From assembly GCF_004212635.1 (NCBI RefSeq), contig NZ_PSRT01000064.1, positions 1 through 48,412 of the forward strand: a DNA stretch of 48,412 bases. The letters run 5' to 3'. Below, one piece after another: positions 37,922-47,212 of the stretch. The position numbers were made by a program, and so were the translations under genes. Source of the stretch: Bradyrhizobium genosp. SA-3. Its GTDB lineage: Bacteria; Pseudomonadota; Alphaproteobacteria; Rhizobiales; Xanthobacteraceae. The notes below the pieces were generated by a model that saw nothing but the letters and a program-made list of their open reading frames with translations, had not been told where the DNA came from and searched no databases. Positions within the stretch are counted from its first letter, which is position 1, and each line of letters starts with the position of its first letter.

Positions 37922-38051
37922 CGTCGTCCCAGCGAAGGCCGGGACCCATAACCACAGGGAGTGGTTTGACGAAGACCGGTCGTTCGGTGCTTCTGTCGAT
38001 CCCTACAGATAGATCACGCGGTATGGGTCCCGGCCTTCGCCGGGACGACAG
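37922..38051. repeat. Palindromic repeat family B, copy 2 (inverted)
   Basis: CGTCGTCCCAGCGAAGGCCG and CGGCCTTCGCCGGGACGACA arms. The internal words GATAGATCACGCGGTATGGG and ACCCATAACCACAGGGA are the reverse complements of those in 12598-12727 and 44416-44565. Confidence 0.88.
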
Positions 38052-38069
38052 CTGTTGGTGTGGCGGCGG

Positions 38070-38261
38070 CTACGACTTGAAAAAACTGTTCGCCGCATCG
38101 CGCGAGGCGCGCTTCTTGGTGGCGGCTTCTTCCAGTCTTTCGATCTCGGTTTTCAGAAGCGTCACGCGCTCGGTCAGTTCCTCCACCGACAATAGTGAGA
38201 GATCCTGTCCGATCTCATGGCTGATCTTCTTGCGCGGGCGGTCGTCGTCTTCCGTCGGCAT
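38070..38261 (-). CDS. DUF1192 small coiled-coil protein
   Basis: 63 residues from ATG 38261, with GGAGGAACG just upstream. DUF1192 proteins are short: an acidic/basic start (EDDDRPRKKISHEIGQDLS) and then a coiled coil LSVEELTERVTLLKTEIERLEEAATKKRASRDAANSFFK. The function is unknown. In Rhizobiales it commonly neighbours an NAD(P)H quinone oxidoreductase, as here (divergent, 111 bases apart). Confidence 0.85.
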   Translation of the reverse strand: MPTEDDDRPRKKISHEIGQDLSLLSVEELTERVTLLKTEIERLEEAATKKRASRDAANSFFKS

Positions 38262-38372
38262 CGTCGTTCCTCCTGCGTTCGCGCGATCTAGCAGGCCGAG
38301 GTTGCCAGCTTGGAGCGCGCTGGCTAAGCAATGGCCTCATTCCCATTCCGCACCTTTGCTCAAGGACACATC

Positions 38373-39371
38373 ATGGACAAGCTGCCCGCGCAAATGACCG
38401 TGGTCGCCATCTCCCGGCACGGCGGACCGGAGGTGCTGGTACCGGAGCAACGCACCGTGCCGCAGCCCGGTCCCGACGAGATCCTGGTCAAGGTCGAGGC
38501 CGCCGGCGTCAACCGGCCCGACGTCGCGCAGCGCTCCGGCGCCTATCCGCCGCCGCCCGGCGCCAGCGACCTGCCGGGCCTGGAGATTGCCGGCGAAGTG
38601 GTGGCCGTCGGCAGCAATGCCAAGCGGCACAAGATCGGCGATAAGGTGATGTCGCTCGTCGCCGGCGGCGGCTATGCGCAGTACTGCATCGCCCAGGACG
38701 CCCAGGCCATGAGCGTGCCGCCGGCGCTGTCGATCAAGGAAGCCGGCGCGCTGCCGGAAACCCTGATGACGGTCTGGCACAACGTGTTCGAGCGCGGCGG
38801 CCTCAAGGCCGGCGAGACTCTGCTGATCCATGGCGGCTCCTCGGGCATCGGCACCATGGCGATCCAGCTTGCCAAAGCGTTCGGCGCCAAGGTGTTCGTC
38901 ACCGTGGGATCTCAGGACAAGATCGATGCCTGTCTCAAGCTGGGTGCCGACCGCGCCATCAACTACAAGACCGAAGATTTCGTCGCCGTGGTCAAGGCGG
39001 AGACCAACAATGCCGGCGTCAACCTGATCCTCGACATGGTCGCCGGCGACTATGTCGACCGCAACTATGACGCCGCGACGGTCGACGGCCGCATCGTGCA
39101 GATCGCGACGCTCAACGGCCCCAAGGTCAACGTCAACATCGCCAAGGTGATGGTGAAGCGCCTGACCCATACCGGCTCGACGCTGCGCCCCCGTAGTAAT
39201 GCGGACAAGGCGGCGATGGTGGCCGCGATTGAGGCGAAAGTGATGCCGCTTTTGCGTGAAGGCCTCATCAAGCCGCTGATGGACAGCACTTTCCCGCTGG
39301 AAAAGGCAGCCGACGCCCACCGGCGCATGGAAACGAGCGCACATATTGGCAAAATTGTGTTGGAGGTGTAG
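38373..39371 (+). CDS. NAD(P)H quinone oxidoreductase (zeta-crystallin family)
   Basis: 332 residues from ATG 38373 (AAGGA seven bases upstream). This is a medium-chain reductase without zinc ligands: a GroES-like N-terminal fold (VKVEAAGVNRPDVAQRSGAYPPPPG, LPGLEIAGEVVAVG), the nucleotide-binding AGETLLIHGGSSGIGTMAIQLAKAFGAKVFVT motif, and the C-terminal GLIKPLMDSTFPLEKAADAHRRMETSAHIGKIVL. It reduces quinones or related electrophiles with NAD(P)H in the cytoplasm. It resembles the TIGR02824/PIG3 group; the physiological substrate is open. Confidence 0.93.
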   Translation: MDKLPAQMTVVAISRHGGPEVLVPEQRTVPQPGPDEILVKVEAAGVNRPDVAQRSGAYPPPPGASDLPGLEIAGEVVAVGSNAKRHKIGDKVMSLVAGGGYAQYCIAQDAQAMSVPPALSIKEAGALPETLMTVWHNVFERGGLKAGETLLIHGGSSGIGTMAIQLAKAFGAKVFVTVGSQDKIDACLKLGADRAINYKTEDFVAVVKAETNNAGVNLILDMVAGDYVDRNYDAATVDGRIVQIATLNGPKVNVNIAKVMVKRLTHTGSTLRPRSNADKAAMVAAIEAKVMPLLREGLIKPLMDSTFPLEKAADAHRRMETSAHIGKIVLEV

Positions 39372-39511
39372 GCCGCCGGCCCACAGGGGCAGGGCGGAAA
39401 CCCTTTGATTTTCCTCGCTTTCGTGGCATCTATCGCGACGCACCGAACCCATTCTGTCCGGTCTGAAATCGCCTTGCACTCGAAGTTTGCGTCGAACGCG
39501 GAGAACTGACC

Positions 39512-42388
39512 TTGCGTCTGCTCAGGTGCCTCGCGCCCATCGCGCTGGGCCTCATGATGCTCGTTGCCGCGTCCCCTGCACGCGCGCTCGACGCTGTCAG
39601 CGTTCGCAGTGACGCGCCCGCGATCGACCTCACCGGCGTGCTCGAGCATCAGCGCAGCGACGCCGATCGCATCCAGGTCTCGACCGCGCCCGGCACCGAC
39701 GGCATCGTCCGCCGCATCGAGGTGCGCGCCCGCGAAGGTGGCCAGAACTGGGTGGTGTTCGCGCTCGCCAACAACACCGACGACCAGCTCGACCGCCTGA
39801 TCGTCGCCCCGCATTACCGCATCGTCTCCTCAGGGCTGCTGTGGCCCGACCTCGGCCTGTCGCGTATCGCCACCATCACGCCTTCGATCGGCGACCGGCC
39901 CGAACGTCAGGAAAGCGCAACCGCGGACGTGTTCCGCATCACGCTCGATCCGGGAGCTGTTGTCACCTTCGTCGCGGAGCTGCGCACCGACAAGCTGCCG
40001 CAGCTCTATCTGTGGGAGCCGGAAGCCTACAAGGACAAGGTCAACTCCTTCACGCTGTACCAGGGCATCGTGATCGGCATCTCGGGCTTGCTCGCACTGG
40101 TGCTGACCATCCTGTTCGTGGTGAAGGGCAGCATCATGTTCCCGGCCGCCGCGGCGCTGGCCTGGGCGGTGCTGGTCTATATCGGCGTCGATTTCGGTTT
40201 CTGGGGCAAGGTGCTCGACATGTCGAACAACGCCGAGCGCATCTGGCGCGCGGCGGGCGAAGCGATTTTGGCGGCGACGCTTTTGGTGTTCCTGTTTGCC
40301 TACCTGAACTTGAGCCGCTGGCATGTGCGCTATTCGCACATCACGGTCGGCTGGCTGGCCTTCCTTGGCTCGCTCGTCGCGCTGGCGCTGTTCGATCCCG
40401 CGGTGGCCTCCGGCATCGCGCGCATCTCGCTGGTGCTGATCGCCTTCGCCGGCTTTGCGCTGATCGTCTATCTCTCCACCCACGGCTTCGACCGCGCGGT
40501 GCTGCTGATCCCGACCTGGTTCCTCCTGGTGGTCTGGGTGGTGGCGGCCGGCATGACGGTCGCCGGCTCCGTCACCAACGACATCGTCGGCCCGGCCCTG
40601 CTCGGCGGCCTCGTGCTGATCGTGATGCTGATCGGCTTCACGGTGATGCAGCACGCCTTCGCCGGCGGCGGCGCCTCGACCGGCGTCGTCTCCGACATCG
40701 AGCGCCGCGCGCTGGCGCTGGCCGGCTCCGGCGATCTGATCTGGGACTGGGACGTCTCCGCCGACAAGGTCTTCACCAGCCCGGAGACCGAGGCCCTGCT
40801 CGGCCTCAAGCGCGGCACGCTGGAGGGGCCGGCGGCGTCCTGGCTCGAAGTGCTGCATCCGCTCGACCAGGACCGTTTCCGTGCCGCGCTCGACAGCGTG
40901 CTCGACCAGCGCCGCGGCCGCCTGGTGCAGGATTTCCGCCTGCGCACCCCGGACGGCCACTTCATGTGGTTCGCGCTCAAGGCGCGCCCGGTGGTCGGCT
41001 CCGACGGCGAGGTCTCGCGCGTGGTCGGCACCCTCACCGATGTCACCGAGCTGCGCAACGCGGAAGAACGTCTGCTGCACGATTCCGTGCATGACAACCT
41101 CACCGGCCTGCCCAACCGCAAACTGTTCATGGACCGGCTGGGTGCGGTCGCGCATTTCGCCAAGAGCATGCCGACGCTGCGGCCGACGCTGATGGTGATC
41201 GACCTCGACCGCTTCAAGCAGGTCAACGATTCCGTCGGCATCGCGGTCGGCGATTCCATCCTGCTGACGCTGGCCCGCCGCCTCACCCGCATCCTGAAGC
41301 CGCAGGACACGCTGGCGCGGATGGCCGGCGACCAGTTCGGGCTGATCCTCCTGTCGGAGCAGGACCCCGCCCGCATCACCGCCTTCGCCGAGACCATCCG
41401 CAAGACCATCCGCGCGCCGATCGCCTTCAACGACCGCGAGATCTTCCTCACGGCTTCGATCGGCCTCGCCCTGTCTGATCCGCAGACCCAATTGACGGAT
41501 GAGATCATCAAGGACGCCGAGCTTGCGATGTATCACTCCAAGCGCATCGGCGGCGACCGCATCGACGTCTACAAGCCGGCGATGCGTGCGCGGAAGACCG
41601 ACCGGCTGACGCTGGAGAGCGAATTGCGCCGCGCCATCGAGCGGAAGGAGATCACGATCCTGTATCAGCCGATCGTGCGGCTGGAGGATCGTTCGATCGC
41701 GGGCTTCGAGGCCTTGGCGCGCTGGGACCATCCGAAGCTCGGGCGCATGGCGCCGTCGGAATTCATCACAATCGCGGAAGAGACCGGGCTGATCGTCGAC
41801 CTCGGCATGTTCGTGCTCGACCAGACCGCAAAACAGCTCGCGGTGTGGCAGCGCGCGATGCGCTCGCGCGAGCCGATCTTCGCCTCCGTCAACGTGTCGT
41901 CGCGGCAATTGCTGCGCCACGATCTGATCCACGACATCCGCACCGTGCTGTCGCGCTCCTCGGTAGCGCGCGGCACGCTCAAACTGGAACTGACGGAATC
42001 CCTGGTGATGGAGAATCCGGAGCACGCAGCGCAGATGCTGACGCGGATCCGCGAGCTCGGCACCGGGCTCTCGCTCGACGATTTCGGCACCGGCCATTCC
42101 TCGCTGGCCTATCTGCAGCGCTTCCCATTCGACACCATCAAGATCGACCAGTCGTTCGTGCGCACCACCAACCGCGGCACCCGCCCGGTGATCCTGAAGT
42201 CGATCATCGCGCTCGCGCACGATCTCGGCATGGACGTGGTGGCCGAGGGCGCCGAGACCGATTCCGACGCGGTCGAGCTCTACCAGATGGGCTGCGAATA
42301 CGCCCAAGGCTTCGCCTTCGGCGAGCCGATGGACGCCGACGCCGCGATGCGGCTGCTCACGGAAGTGCGGCTGGAGGCGGCGAGCTGA
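39512..42388 (+). CDS. Seven-helix sensor PAS-GGDEF(degenerate)-EAL protein
   Basis: 958 residues from TTG 39512 (GGAG at good spacing). Signal peptide 1-26, an exported domain of about 150 residues, seven hydrophobic helices (about 184-380), a PAS domain (about 395-520), a GGDEF domain (about 525-690) and an EAL domain (about 700-955). The GGDEF site reads AGDQF, so cyclase activity is unlikely. The EAL site is complete: EALAR, LTESLVMENP, the DDFGTGHSSLAYL loop and the VVAEGAET motif. The protein should therefore break down cyclic di-GMP, with the GGDEF perhaps binding GTP as a regulatory input. The 7TMR-DISM-like front end suggests sensing of an external carbohydrate or other ligand. Confidence 0.9.
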   Translation: MRLLRCLAPIALGLMMLVAASPARALDAVSVRSDAPAIDLTGVLEHQRSDADRIQVSTAPGTDGIVRRIEVRAREGGQNWVVFALANNTDDQLDRLIVAPHYRIVSSGLLWPDLGLSRIATITPSIGDRPERQESATADVFRITLDPGAVVTFVAELRTDKLPQLYLWEPEAYKDKVNSFTLYQGIVIGISGLLALVLTILFVVKGSIMFPAAAALAWAVLVYIGVDFGFWGKVLDMSNNAERIWRAAGEAILAATLLVFLFAYLNLSRWHVRYSHITVGWLAFLGSLVALALFDPAVASGIARISLVLIAFAGFALIVYLSTHGFDRAVLLIPTWFLLVVWVVAAGMTVAGSVTNDIVGPALLGGLVLIVMLIGFTVMQHAFAGGGASTGVVSDIERRALALAGSGDLIWDWDVSADKVFTSPETEALLGLKRGTLEGPAASWLEVLHPLDQDRFRAALDSVLDQRRGRLVQDFRLRTPDGHFMWFALKARPVVGSDGEVSRVVGTLTDVTELRNAEERLLHDSVHDNLTGLPNRKLFMDRLGAVAHFAKSMPTLRPTLMVIDLDRFKQVNDSVGIAVGDSILLTLARRLTRILKPQDTLARMAGDQFGLILLSEQDPARITAFAETIRKTIRAPIAFNDREIFLTASIGLALSDPQTQLTDEIIKDAELAMYHSKRIGGDRIDVYKPAMRARKTDRLTLESELRRAIERKEITILYQPIVRLEDRSIAGFEALARWDHPKLGRMAPSEFITIAEETGLIVDLGMFVLDQTAKQLAVWQRAMRSREPIFASVNVSSRQLLRHDLIHDIRTVLSRSSVARGTLKLELTESLVMENPEHAAQMLTRIRELGTGLSLDDFGTGHSSLAYLQRFPFDTIKIDQSFVRTTNRGTRPVILKSIIALAHDLGMDVVAEGAETDSDAVELYQMGCEYAQGFAFGEPMDADAAMRLLTEVRLEAAS

Positions 42389-42408
42389 TCGCTCCGCGAG
42401 TCCGGAAT

Positions 42409-42503
42409 CGTAGGGTGGGCAAAGGCGCACTTGCGCCGTGCCCACCATGCTTACAACACAGCAACAGAAGTGGTGGGCACGCTTCGCTTTGCCCACCCTA
42501 CGA
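42409..42503. repeat. Palindromic repeat family A, copy 2
   Basis: CGTAGGGTGGGCAAAGGCGC and GCTTTGCCCACCCTACG arms with inner GTGCCCACCAT / GTGGTGGGCAC, close to the copy at 6387-6480. Confidence 0.87.
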
Positions 42504-42505
42504 TA

Positions 42506-42769
42506 CTATCGCCGCCGGTCGCTCTTCTGCTTCCTGAACCGCACGCTCTGGCCATCCGGCATGCGCGTCGCCACGAAGCCGGCGGCGAGGCAGGCTTCGC
42601 GTTGCGGCATCTGGATGTCGGGGCTGCGCAGGCTGTCCCACCAGGAGGCACGATGCGCCGCGCGCGGCAGGGCCGCGCCGATGATCTCCTCGATCTGCTC
42701 GAAGCTCAGCACCAACTCGTCCTGCTTCTGCCGCATCAGATAGTCGCGCAACGCCTGGTAGTCGTTCAC
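42506..42769 (-). CDS. Small DUF7662-like protein
   Basis: 87 residues from GTG 42769, with GAGGAC upstream. The conserved core reads LSFEQIEEIIGAALPRAAHRASWWDSL, then QREACLAAGFVATRM and a closing SVRFRK, the pattern of a short domain found alone or in restriction-linked proteins in many bacteria. The function is unknown. It lies between two cyclic-di-GMP genes but is on the opposite strand, with a repeat directly after its stop. Confidence 0.75.
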   Translation of the reverse strand: MNDYQALRDYLMRQKQDELVLSFEQIEEIIGAALPRAAHRASWWDSLRSPDIQMPQREACLAAGFVATRMPDGQSVRFRKQKSDRRR

Positions 42770-42911
42770 AATCGTCCTCTCGTCCCGCTCACATGAGGCT
42801 GCCTAAAACCGTGCGCCGCATAAACCGATTCTTAACTCATCGCGGCGGCGCCGTCCTGCCTTAAACACTACTCAAGCTTTCGGGCGCATCCACTAGGATC
42901 GGGAGCACGCG

Positions 42912-44408
42912 ATGCTGTCTGGATGGCGCGAAGTCACGGCCCGTCGGCCGTGGCGGATTTCGGCGAAGCTGCTGATCATCTCGTCGGTGGTGACGGTGAT
43001 CGGCTTTTCCGCCATTTGCGTCAACGTGATGCTGGACATGCGCCGCGGCGAGGAGGCGCTCGCCCGCCAGACGCTGGAGAATTTGGCGACGACCATCGAG
43101 TCCGACGTCAACCGCAACATCGAGATCTACGACCTGTCACTGAAGGCGGTCGCCAGCAGCATGTTGCTGCCGGAGCTCGCAACGGTCTCGAAGCCGATCC
43201 GTCATCTGATCCTGTTCGACCATGCGATAACCGCCAAGCATTTCGGCGCCATCCAGGTGTTCGATACCGAGGGCCGGCTGACCATCGACGCCTCCACGCT
43301 CGATCCGCTGCCGGAGCTCAGGAGCGAGGAGGACTATTTCAGGGTTCATCGCGACAATCCCGACATCGGGCTCTTCATCAGCCGTCCGATGCTGTTTCGC
43401 GGCGCCTATTCCATCGTGCTGAGCCGGCGCATCAGCGATACCGACGGCGGCTTCATGGGCGTCGTCGCCGGCTCGATCCGGTTCAGCTATTTCCACGAAT
43501 TGTTCGAGCGGCTGAACCTCGACCGCGACGACACCATCACCGTGCTGAAGCGCGACCGCACCATCATGATGCGGCGGCCGTTCGATCTCGAAATCATCGG
43601 CAGGAATTTGAACGAGCGCCAGAACTGGAAGGCCGACAATCTCAAGGCCGGCGGATCCTACGCCGGCCAGGGTCCGGTGGACCCGACCCCGCGCCTCTAC
43701 GTGCGCAGCACCGGCACGGGTGCGATGTTCGTGGTGGCAGGCAAGCCGCTGACCGCGGTGTTCGAGCTCTGGCAGAGGGAAGCCTATCGCATCGGCGCCG
43801 TGGTGCTGGCGCTGATCCTGTTCATGCTGGCCTCGACGCTGGTGCTGGCGCGCGAGATCGGCCGGCGCGCCGAGGCCGAGGGCAAGCTCGAGGAGATGGC
43901 CACGACGGATGCGCTCACCGGCCTGAAGAACCGCCGCAAGTTCGATTCCGTCATCGACGTCGAATGGCGCCGCGCCATGCGCCAGAAGACGCCGGTCGCA
44001 CTGTTGATGATCGATGCCGATCACTTCAAGGCCTACAACGACACGTTCGGCCATCAGGCCGGCGACCAGGTGCTGGTCGGCATCGCCATCTGCATCTCCG
44101 ACTCGGTGAGCCGCGCCGGCGACTGCGCCGCGCGCTATGGTGGCGAGGAATTCGCCGTGCTGCTGCCGAACATTTCGGTCACTGATGCCTTCAAGGTCGC
44201 CGAGACGATCCGCCTCAAGGTGCAGGGCTGGTCCGACGATCAGGCGAGCACAACGGTCTCCTGCGGCATCGCCAGCCTCGTCCCCACCGCCGGCATGGAC
44301 TCGTCGATCCTGGTCGCCGCCGCCGACAAGGCGCTCTATGCCGCGAAAGCCGGCGGGCGCAACCAGTCGGTGGTCGCGAGCCTGCCGCAGCTGTCGCTGG
44401 TGGCGTGA
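42912..44408 (+). CDS. Diguanylate cyclase with periplasmic sensor domain
   Basis: 498 residues from ATG 42912. A first membrane helix (about 17-40), a periplasmic dCache-like domain (about 45-285: FDHAITAKHFGAIQVFDTEGRL, FISRPMLFRGAYSIVLSRRI), a second helix (about 295-315) and a GGDEF domain (about 330-490). The active site is GGEEF, intact for GTP to cyclic di-GMP conversion. Five residues upstream is RAGD, an RxxD inhibitory site, so product feedback is expected. It makes the messenger that the neighbouring EAL protein would degrade. Confidence 0.94.
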   Translation: MLSGWREVTARRPWRISAKLLIISSVVTVIGFSAICVNVMLDMRRGEEALARQTLENLATTIESDVNRNIEIYDLSLKAVASSMLLPELATVSKPIRHLILFDHAITAKHFGAIQVFDTEGRLTIDASTLDPLPELRSEEDYFRVHRDNPDIGLFISRPMLFRGAYSIVLSRRISDTDGGFMGVVAGSIRFSYFHELFERLNLDRDDTITVLKRDRTIMMRRPFDLEIIGRNLNERQNWKADNLKAGGSYAGQGPVDPTPRLYVRSTGTGAMFVVAGKPLTAVFELWQREAYRIGAVVLALILFMLASTLVLAREIGRRAEAEGKLEEMATTDALTGLKNRRKFDSVIDVEWRRAMRQKTPVALLMIDADHFKAYNDTFGHQAGDQVLVGIAICISDSVSRAGDCAARYGGEEFAVLLPNISVTDAFKVAETIRLKVQGWSDDQASTTVSCGIASLVPTAGMDSSILVAAADKALYAAKAGGRNQSVVASLPQLSLVA

Positions 44409-44415
44409 GATTCGA

Positions 44416-44565
44416 TGTCGTCCCGGCCTAGTGCGCAATTGCGCACGGGGGCCGGGACCCATACCGCGTGATCTATCGGTCGCATTCGGCAGTCGTACCG
44501 AACGATCAATCTTCGCCAAACTTCTTACTGTGGTTATGGGTCCCGGCCTTCGCCGGGACGACACC
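44416..44565. repeat. Palindromic repeat family B, copy 3, with nested palindrome
   Basis: As 12598-12727, but the left arm is broken after TGTCGTCCCGGCC by GTGCGCAATTGCGCAC (44431-44446), a palindrome sharing 14 bases (TGCGCAATTGCGCA) with the insert in the family C copy at 25478. Confidence 0.87.
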
Positions 44566-44578
44566 GAGGGTTTAGCAG

Positions 44579-45454
44579 CTACTGCCCCAGATACTTCTTC
44601 ATCTCGGCGATCAGCCCGTCGCGCAGCTCCGGGCGCTTCATGCCGTAGGCGATGTTGGCGCGGAGGAAGCCGGGCTTGGAGCCGCAATCGTGGCGCTCGC
44701 CCTCGAACTCGACGCCGTAGAATTTTTGCGACCTGGCGAGGCCGATCATGGCGTCGGTGAGCTGGATTTCGCCGCCGGCGCCGCGCTCCTGGGTTTCCAG
44801 GATCTTGAAGATCTCCGGCTGGAGGATGTAGCGGCCGGTGATCGAGAGGTTGGAGGGCGCGGTGCCCTTGGCCGGCTTCTCGACCATGCCGTCGACCTCG
44901 AACATCTTGCCGGTGCGTTTGCCGACGCCGCAGATGCCGTATTGATGGGTGAGATGGTCGGGCACCGCCTCGACCGCGACCAAATTGGATTTCTCGCCGA
45001 GCGAAGCCGCCATCTCGATCATCTGCTTCAGGCAGCCGGGCGTGTTGAGCACGAGCTCGTCCGGCAGCACGACCGCGAACGGCTCGTTGCCGACGATGTC
45101 GCGCGCGCACCAGACCGCGTGACCGAGGCCGAGCGGCGCCTGCTGGCGGGTGAAGCTGACGGCGCCGGCGTCCGGCTGGTTCTGCGCCAGGATCTCCTGC
45201 TCGCCCTTCTTGCCGCGCGCAGCCAGCGTCGCGTCGAGCTCGAACATCCGGTCGAAATGATCCTCGATGACATTCTTGTTGCGGCCGGTGACGAAGATGA
45301 AGTGCTCGATGCCGGCCTCCCTCGCCTCGTCATAGACGTACTGGATCAGCGGCTTGTCGACGATGGTCAGCATTTCCTTCGGCATCGCCTTGGTGGCGGG
45401 CAGGACGCGGGTGCCGAGGCCGGCGACGGGAAATACGGCTTTGCGAATTTTCAT
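44579..45454 (-). CDS. galU: UTP-glucose-1-phosphate uridylyltransferase
   Basis: 291 residues from ATG 45454, the family length. It makes UDP-glucose for exopolysaccharide, glucan and lipopolysaccharide synthesis. Visible: the nucleotide-binding AVFPVAGLGTRVLPATKAMPKEML, DKPLIQYVYDEAREAGI, LGLGHAVWCA, VVLPDELVL, the EKPAKGTAPSNLSITGRYIL segment and DCGSKPGFLRANIAYGM. Transcribed alone, divergent from the transglycosylase gene with a 201-base gap between. Confidence 0.97.
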   Translation of the reverse strand: MKIRKAVFPVAGLGTRVLPATKAMPKEMLTIVDKPLIQYVYDEAREAGIEHFIFVTGRNKNVIEDHFDRMFELDATLAARGKKGEQEILAQNQPDAGAVSFTRQQAPLGLGHAVWCARDIVGNEPFAVVLPDELVLNTPGCLKQMIEMAASLGEKSNLVAVEAVPDHLTHQYGICGVGKRTGKMFEVDGMVEKPAKGTAPSNLSITGRYILQPEIFKILETQERGAGGEIQLTDAMIGLARSQKFYGVEFEGERHDCGSKPGFLRANIAYGMKRPELRDGLIAEMKKYLGQ

Positions 45455-45655
45455 GGGATCGATCGAATACCTGAGGACGTGAACGGAGCAATGGTCATCT
45501 TGCTAGCCTGTTTGCAGCCGCCAACAAAGGCGGATGTGGGGCCTCGCCCCGTCAGAGTTAAGAAAAACGCCGTCACCAAAATTTCACCTTTGTTAAGCTA
45601 TTGGCAACGCCTACCAGGCCTCCTGATGGCGGAATTTCAGGCCGACGGGTGGGAC

Positions 45656-47041
45656 ATGATGCAATCAGTGGCACGACTGGCAGGACGGGTTGGCTCCGTG
45701 ACCGCCGCGACGATGATTGCAGCGGCTTTGCTGCTGCCGGCCTGCGCGCACGCCCAGGCGCAGAACGGCCTTTCCAATCTGTTCGGCGGCATCTTCTCCG
45801 GCCCCAATCCCGCCCCCTCGCAAGCCCCGCCCGGCAATGGCGGTGCGCAACCTTGGAGCGGCGAGGACGGCGCCTCCGGCCATCCGCTGATGACGGCCGC
45901 GGCGATCCGCGAGGCTGCCGGCAATTTCAACAATTGCGTCGCCGCGATGTGGCCCGATGCCGCACGCCGCAGCATCACGCAGGAGAATTTCCAGCGCTTC
46001 ACCGCAGGTCTCAGCCCCGATTTGCGCATCATGGACCTCATGGATTCGCAGCCGGAGTTCACCAAGTCGGTCTGGGACTATCTCGACATTCTCGTGAACG
46101 ACAACCGCCTCGCCAGGGGCCGCGAGATCCTCGCCACATACAAGGCGCAGTTCGACGCCACCGAAAGGGCCACCGGCGTCGACCGCTACATCATCGCCTC
46201 GATCTGGGGCATCGAGTCCAACTACTCGACGCAGATGGGCGACCGCAGCGTGCTGCAATCGACCGCGACGCTCGCCTGCATCGGACGTCGCCAGGCCTAT
46301 TTCAAGGATGAATTCCTCTCCGCGCTGGAGATCCTCAACCGCGGCGATCTCAGGCCCGAGCAGATGCGCGGCTCCTGGGCCGGCGCCTTCGGCCCGACCC
46401 AGTTCATGCCGACCGCGTTCAAGCGCTTTGCCGTCGACGGCGACGGCGACGGACGGCGCGACGTCGTCGACAATCCGACCGACCTGATCGCATCCACCGC
46501 CAACAATCTGAAGAAGGACGGCTGGCAGGCCGGCCAGACCTGGGGCTTTGAAGTCGTTGTGCCGGAGGGATTCAACTACATGCTGGCCGATCGCGCCAAG
46601 GCGATGACGATCGCGCAGTGGGAGAAGCTCGGGCTCAAGCGTGCGAACAATCAGCCCTTCCCGCATCCGGCGGAGAAGGCCTATCTGCTCGCGCCGGCCG
46701 GCGCGCAGGGGCCGGGCTTCCTGATGCTGCAGAATTACCGCGTCATCATGAAGTACAACCCGGCCGAGGCCTATGCGCTCGCGATCGGCCATTTCGCCGA
46801 CCGCCTGCGCGGCGGGGCGCCTTTCGTGCAGCCCTGGCCGCGCCAGGAGCGGGAGCTGTCGCGCACCGAGCGGCTGGAACTGCAGCAGCTGCTGGCCCAG
46901 CGCGGCTTCTACAAGGGCACCCCGGACGGCCAGTTCGGCGGCCAGACCCGGGAGGCCCTGCGCAACTTCCAGGCCTCGATCGGGGTGCCCGCCGACGGAT
47001 TTGCGTCGTCCGACGTGCTGGACCGGCTGCGCGAGCGGTAA
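45656..47041 (+). CDS. Lytic murein transglycosylase, MltB family, with peptidoglycan-binding domain
   Basis: 461 residues from ATG 45656; ATG 45626 would add ten residues and is possible. A signal sequence (about 10-35, TMIAAALLLPACAHAQA, perhaps a lipobox LPAC) is followed by a Pro/Gly/Asn-rich linker. The SLT2/MltB catalytic domain (about 80-380) has SIWGIESNYSTQMGDRSV with the catalytic Glu and GSWAGAFGPTQFMPTAFKRFAVDGDGDGRRD. A C-terminal PG-binding domain (about 395-458: LQQLLAQRGFYKGTPDGQFGGQTREALRNFQ) follows. It cleaves peptidoglycan to anhydro-muropeptides in the periplasm. Confidence 0.94.
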   Translation: MMQSVARLAGRVGSVTAATMIAAALLLPACAHAQAQNGLSNLFGGIFSGPNPAPSQAPPGNGGAQPWSGEDGASGHPLMTAAAIREAAGNFNNCVAAMWPDAARRSITQENFQRFTAGLSPDLRIMDLMDSQPEFTKSVWDYLDILVNDNRLARGREILATYKAQFDATERATGVDRYIIASIWGIESNYSTQMGDRSVLQSTATLACIGRRQAYFKDEFLSALEILNRGDLRPEQMRGSWAGAFGPTQFMPTAFKRFAVDGDGDGRRDVVDNPTDLIASTANNLKKDGWQAGQTWGFEVVVPEGFNYMLADRAKAMTIAQWEKLGLKRANNQPFPHPAEKAYLLAPAGAQGPGFLMLQNYRVIMKYNPAEAYALAIGHFADRLRGGAPFVQPWPRQERELSRTERLELQQLLAQRGFYKGTPDGQFGGQTREALRNFQASIGVPADGFASSDVLDRLRER

Positions 47042-47212
47042 AACCGCGCCGAAAGTAACCGTGAACAGGGATTTTGGCAGGCGGCCTTGACCTGGGCGGC
47101 TGTTCCCCGGTGTATGGCCGGAAGAATCTACGAGAGAATCTGCCCGTTTGGCGCCTGATTCCGTTATTATATCCGAGCCACTTCCAAGTCCCTTGCGCGT
47201 GTCCGAGATCGC

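Noticed and set aside
39830..42496. 888-codon minus-strand open frame
   Set aside because: Shadow of the EAL gene; composition typical of an antisense GC-rich frame.
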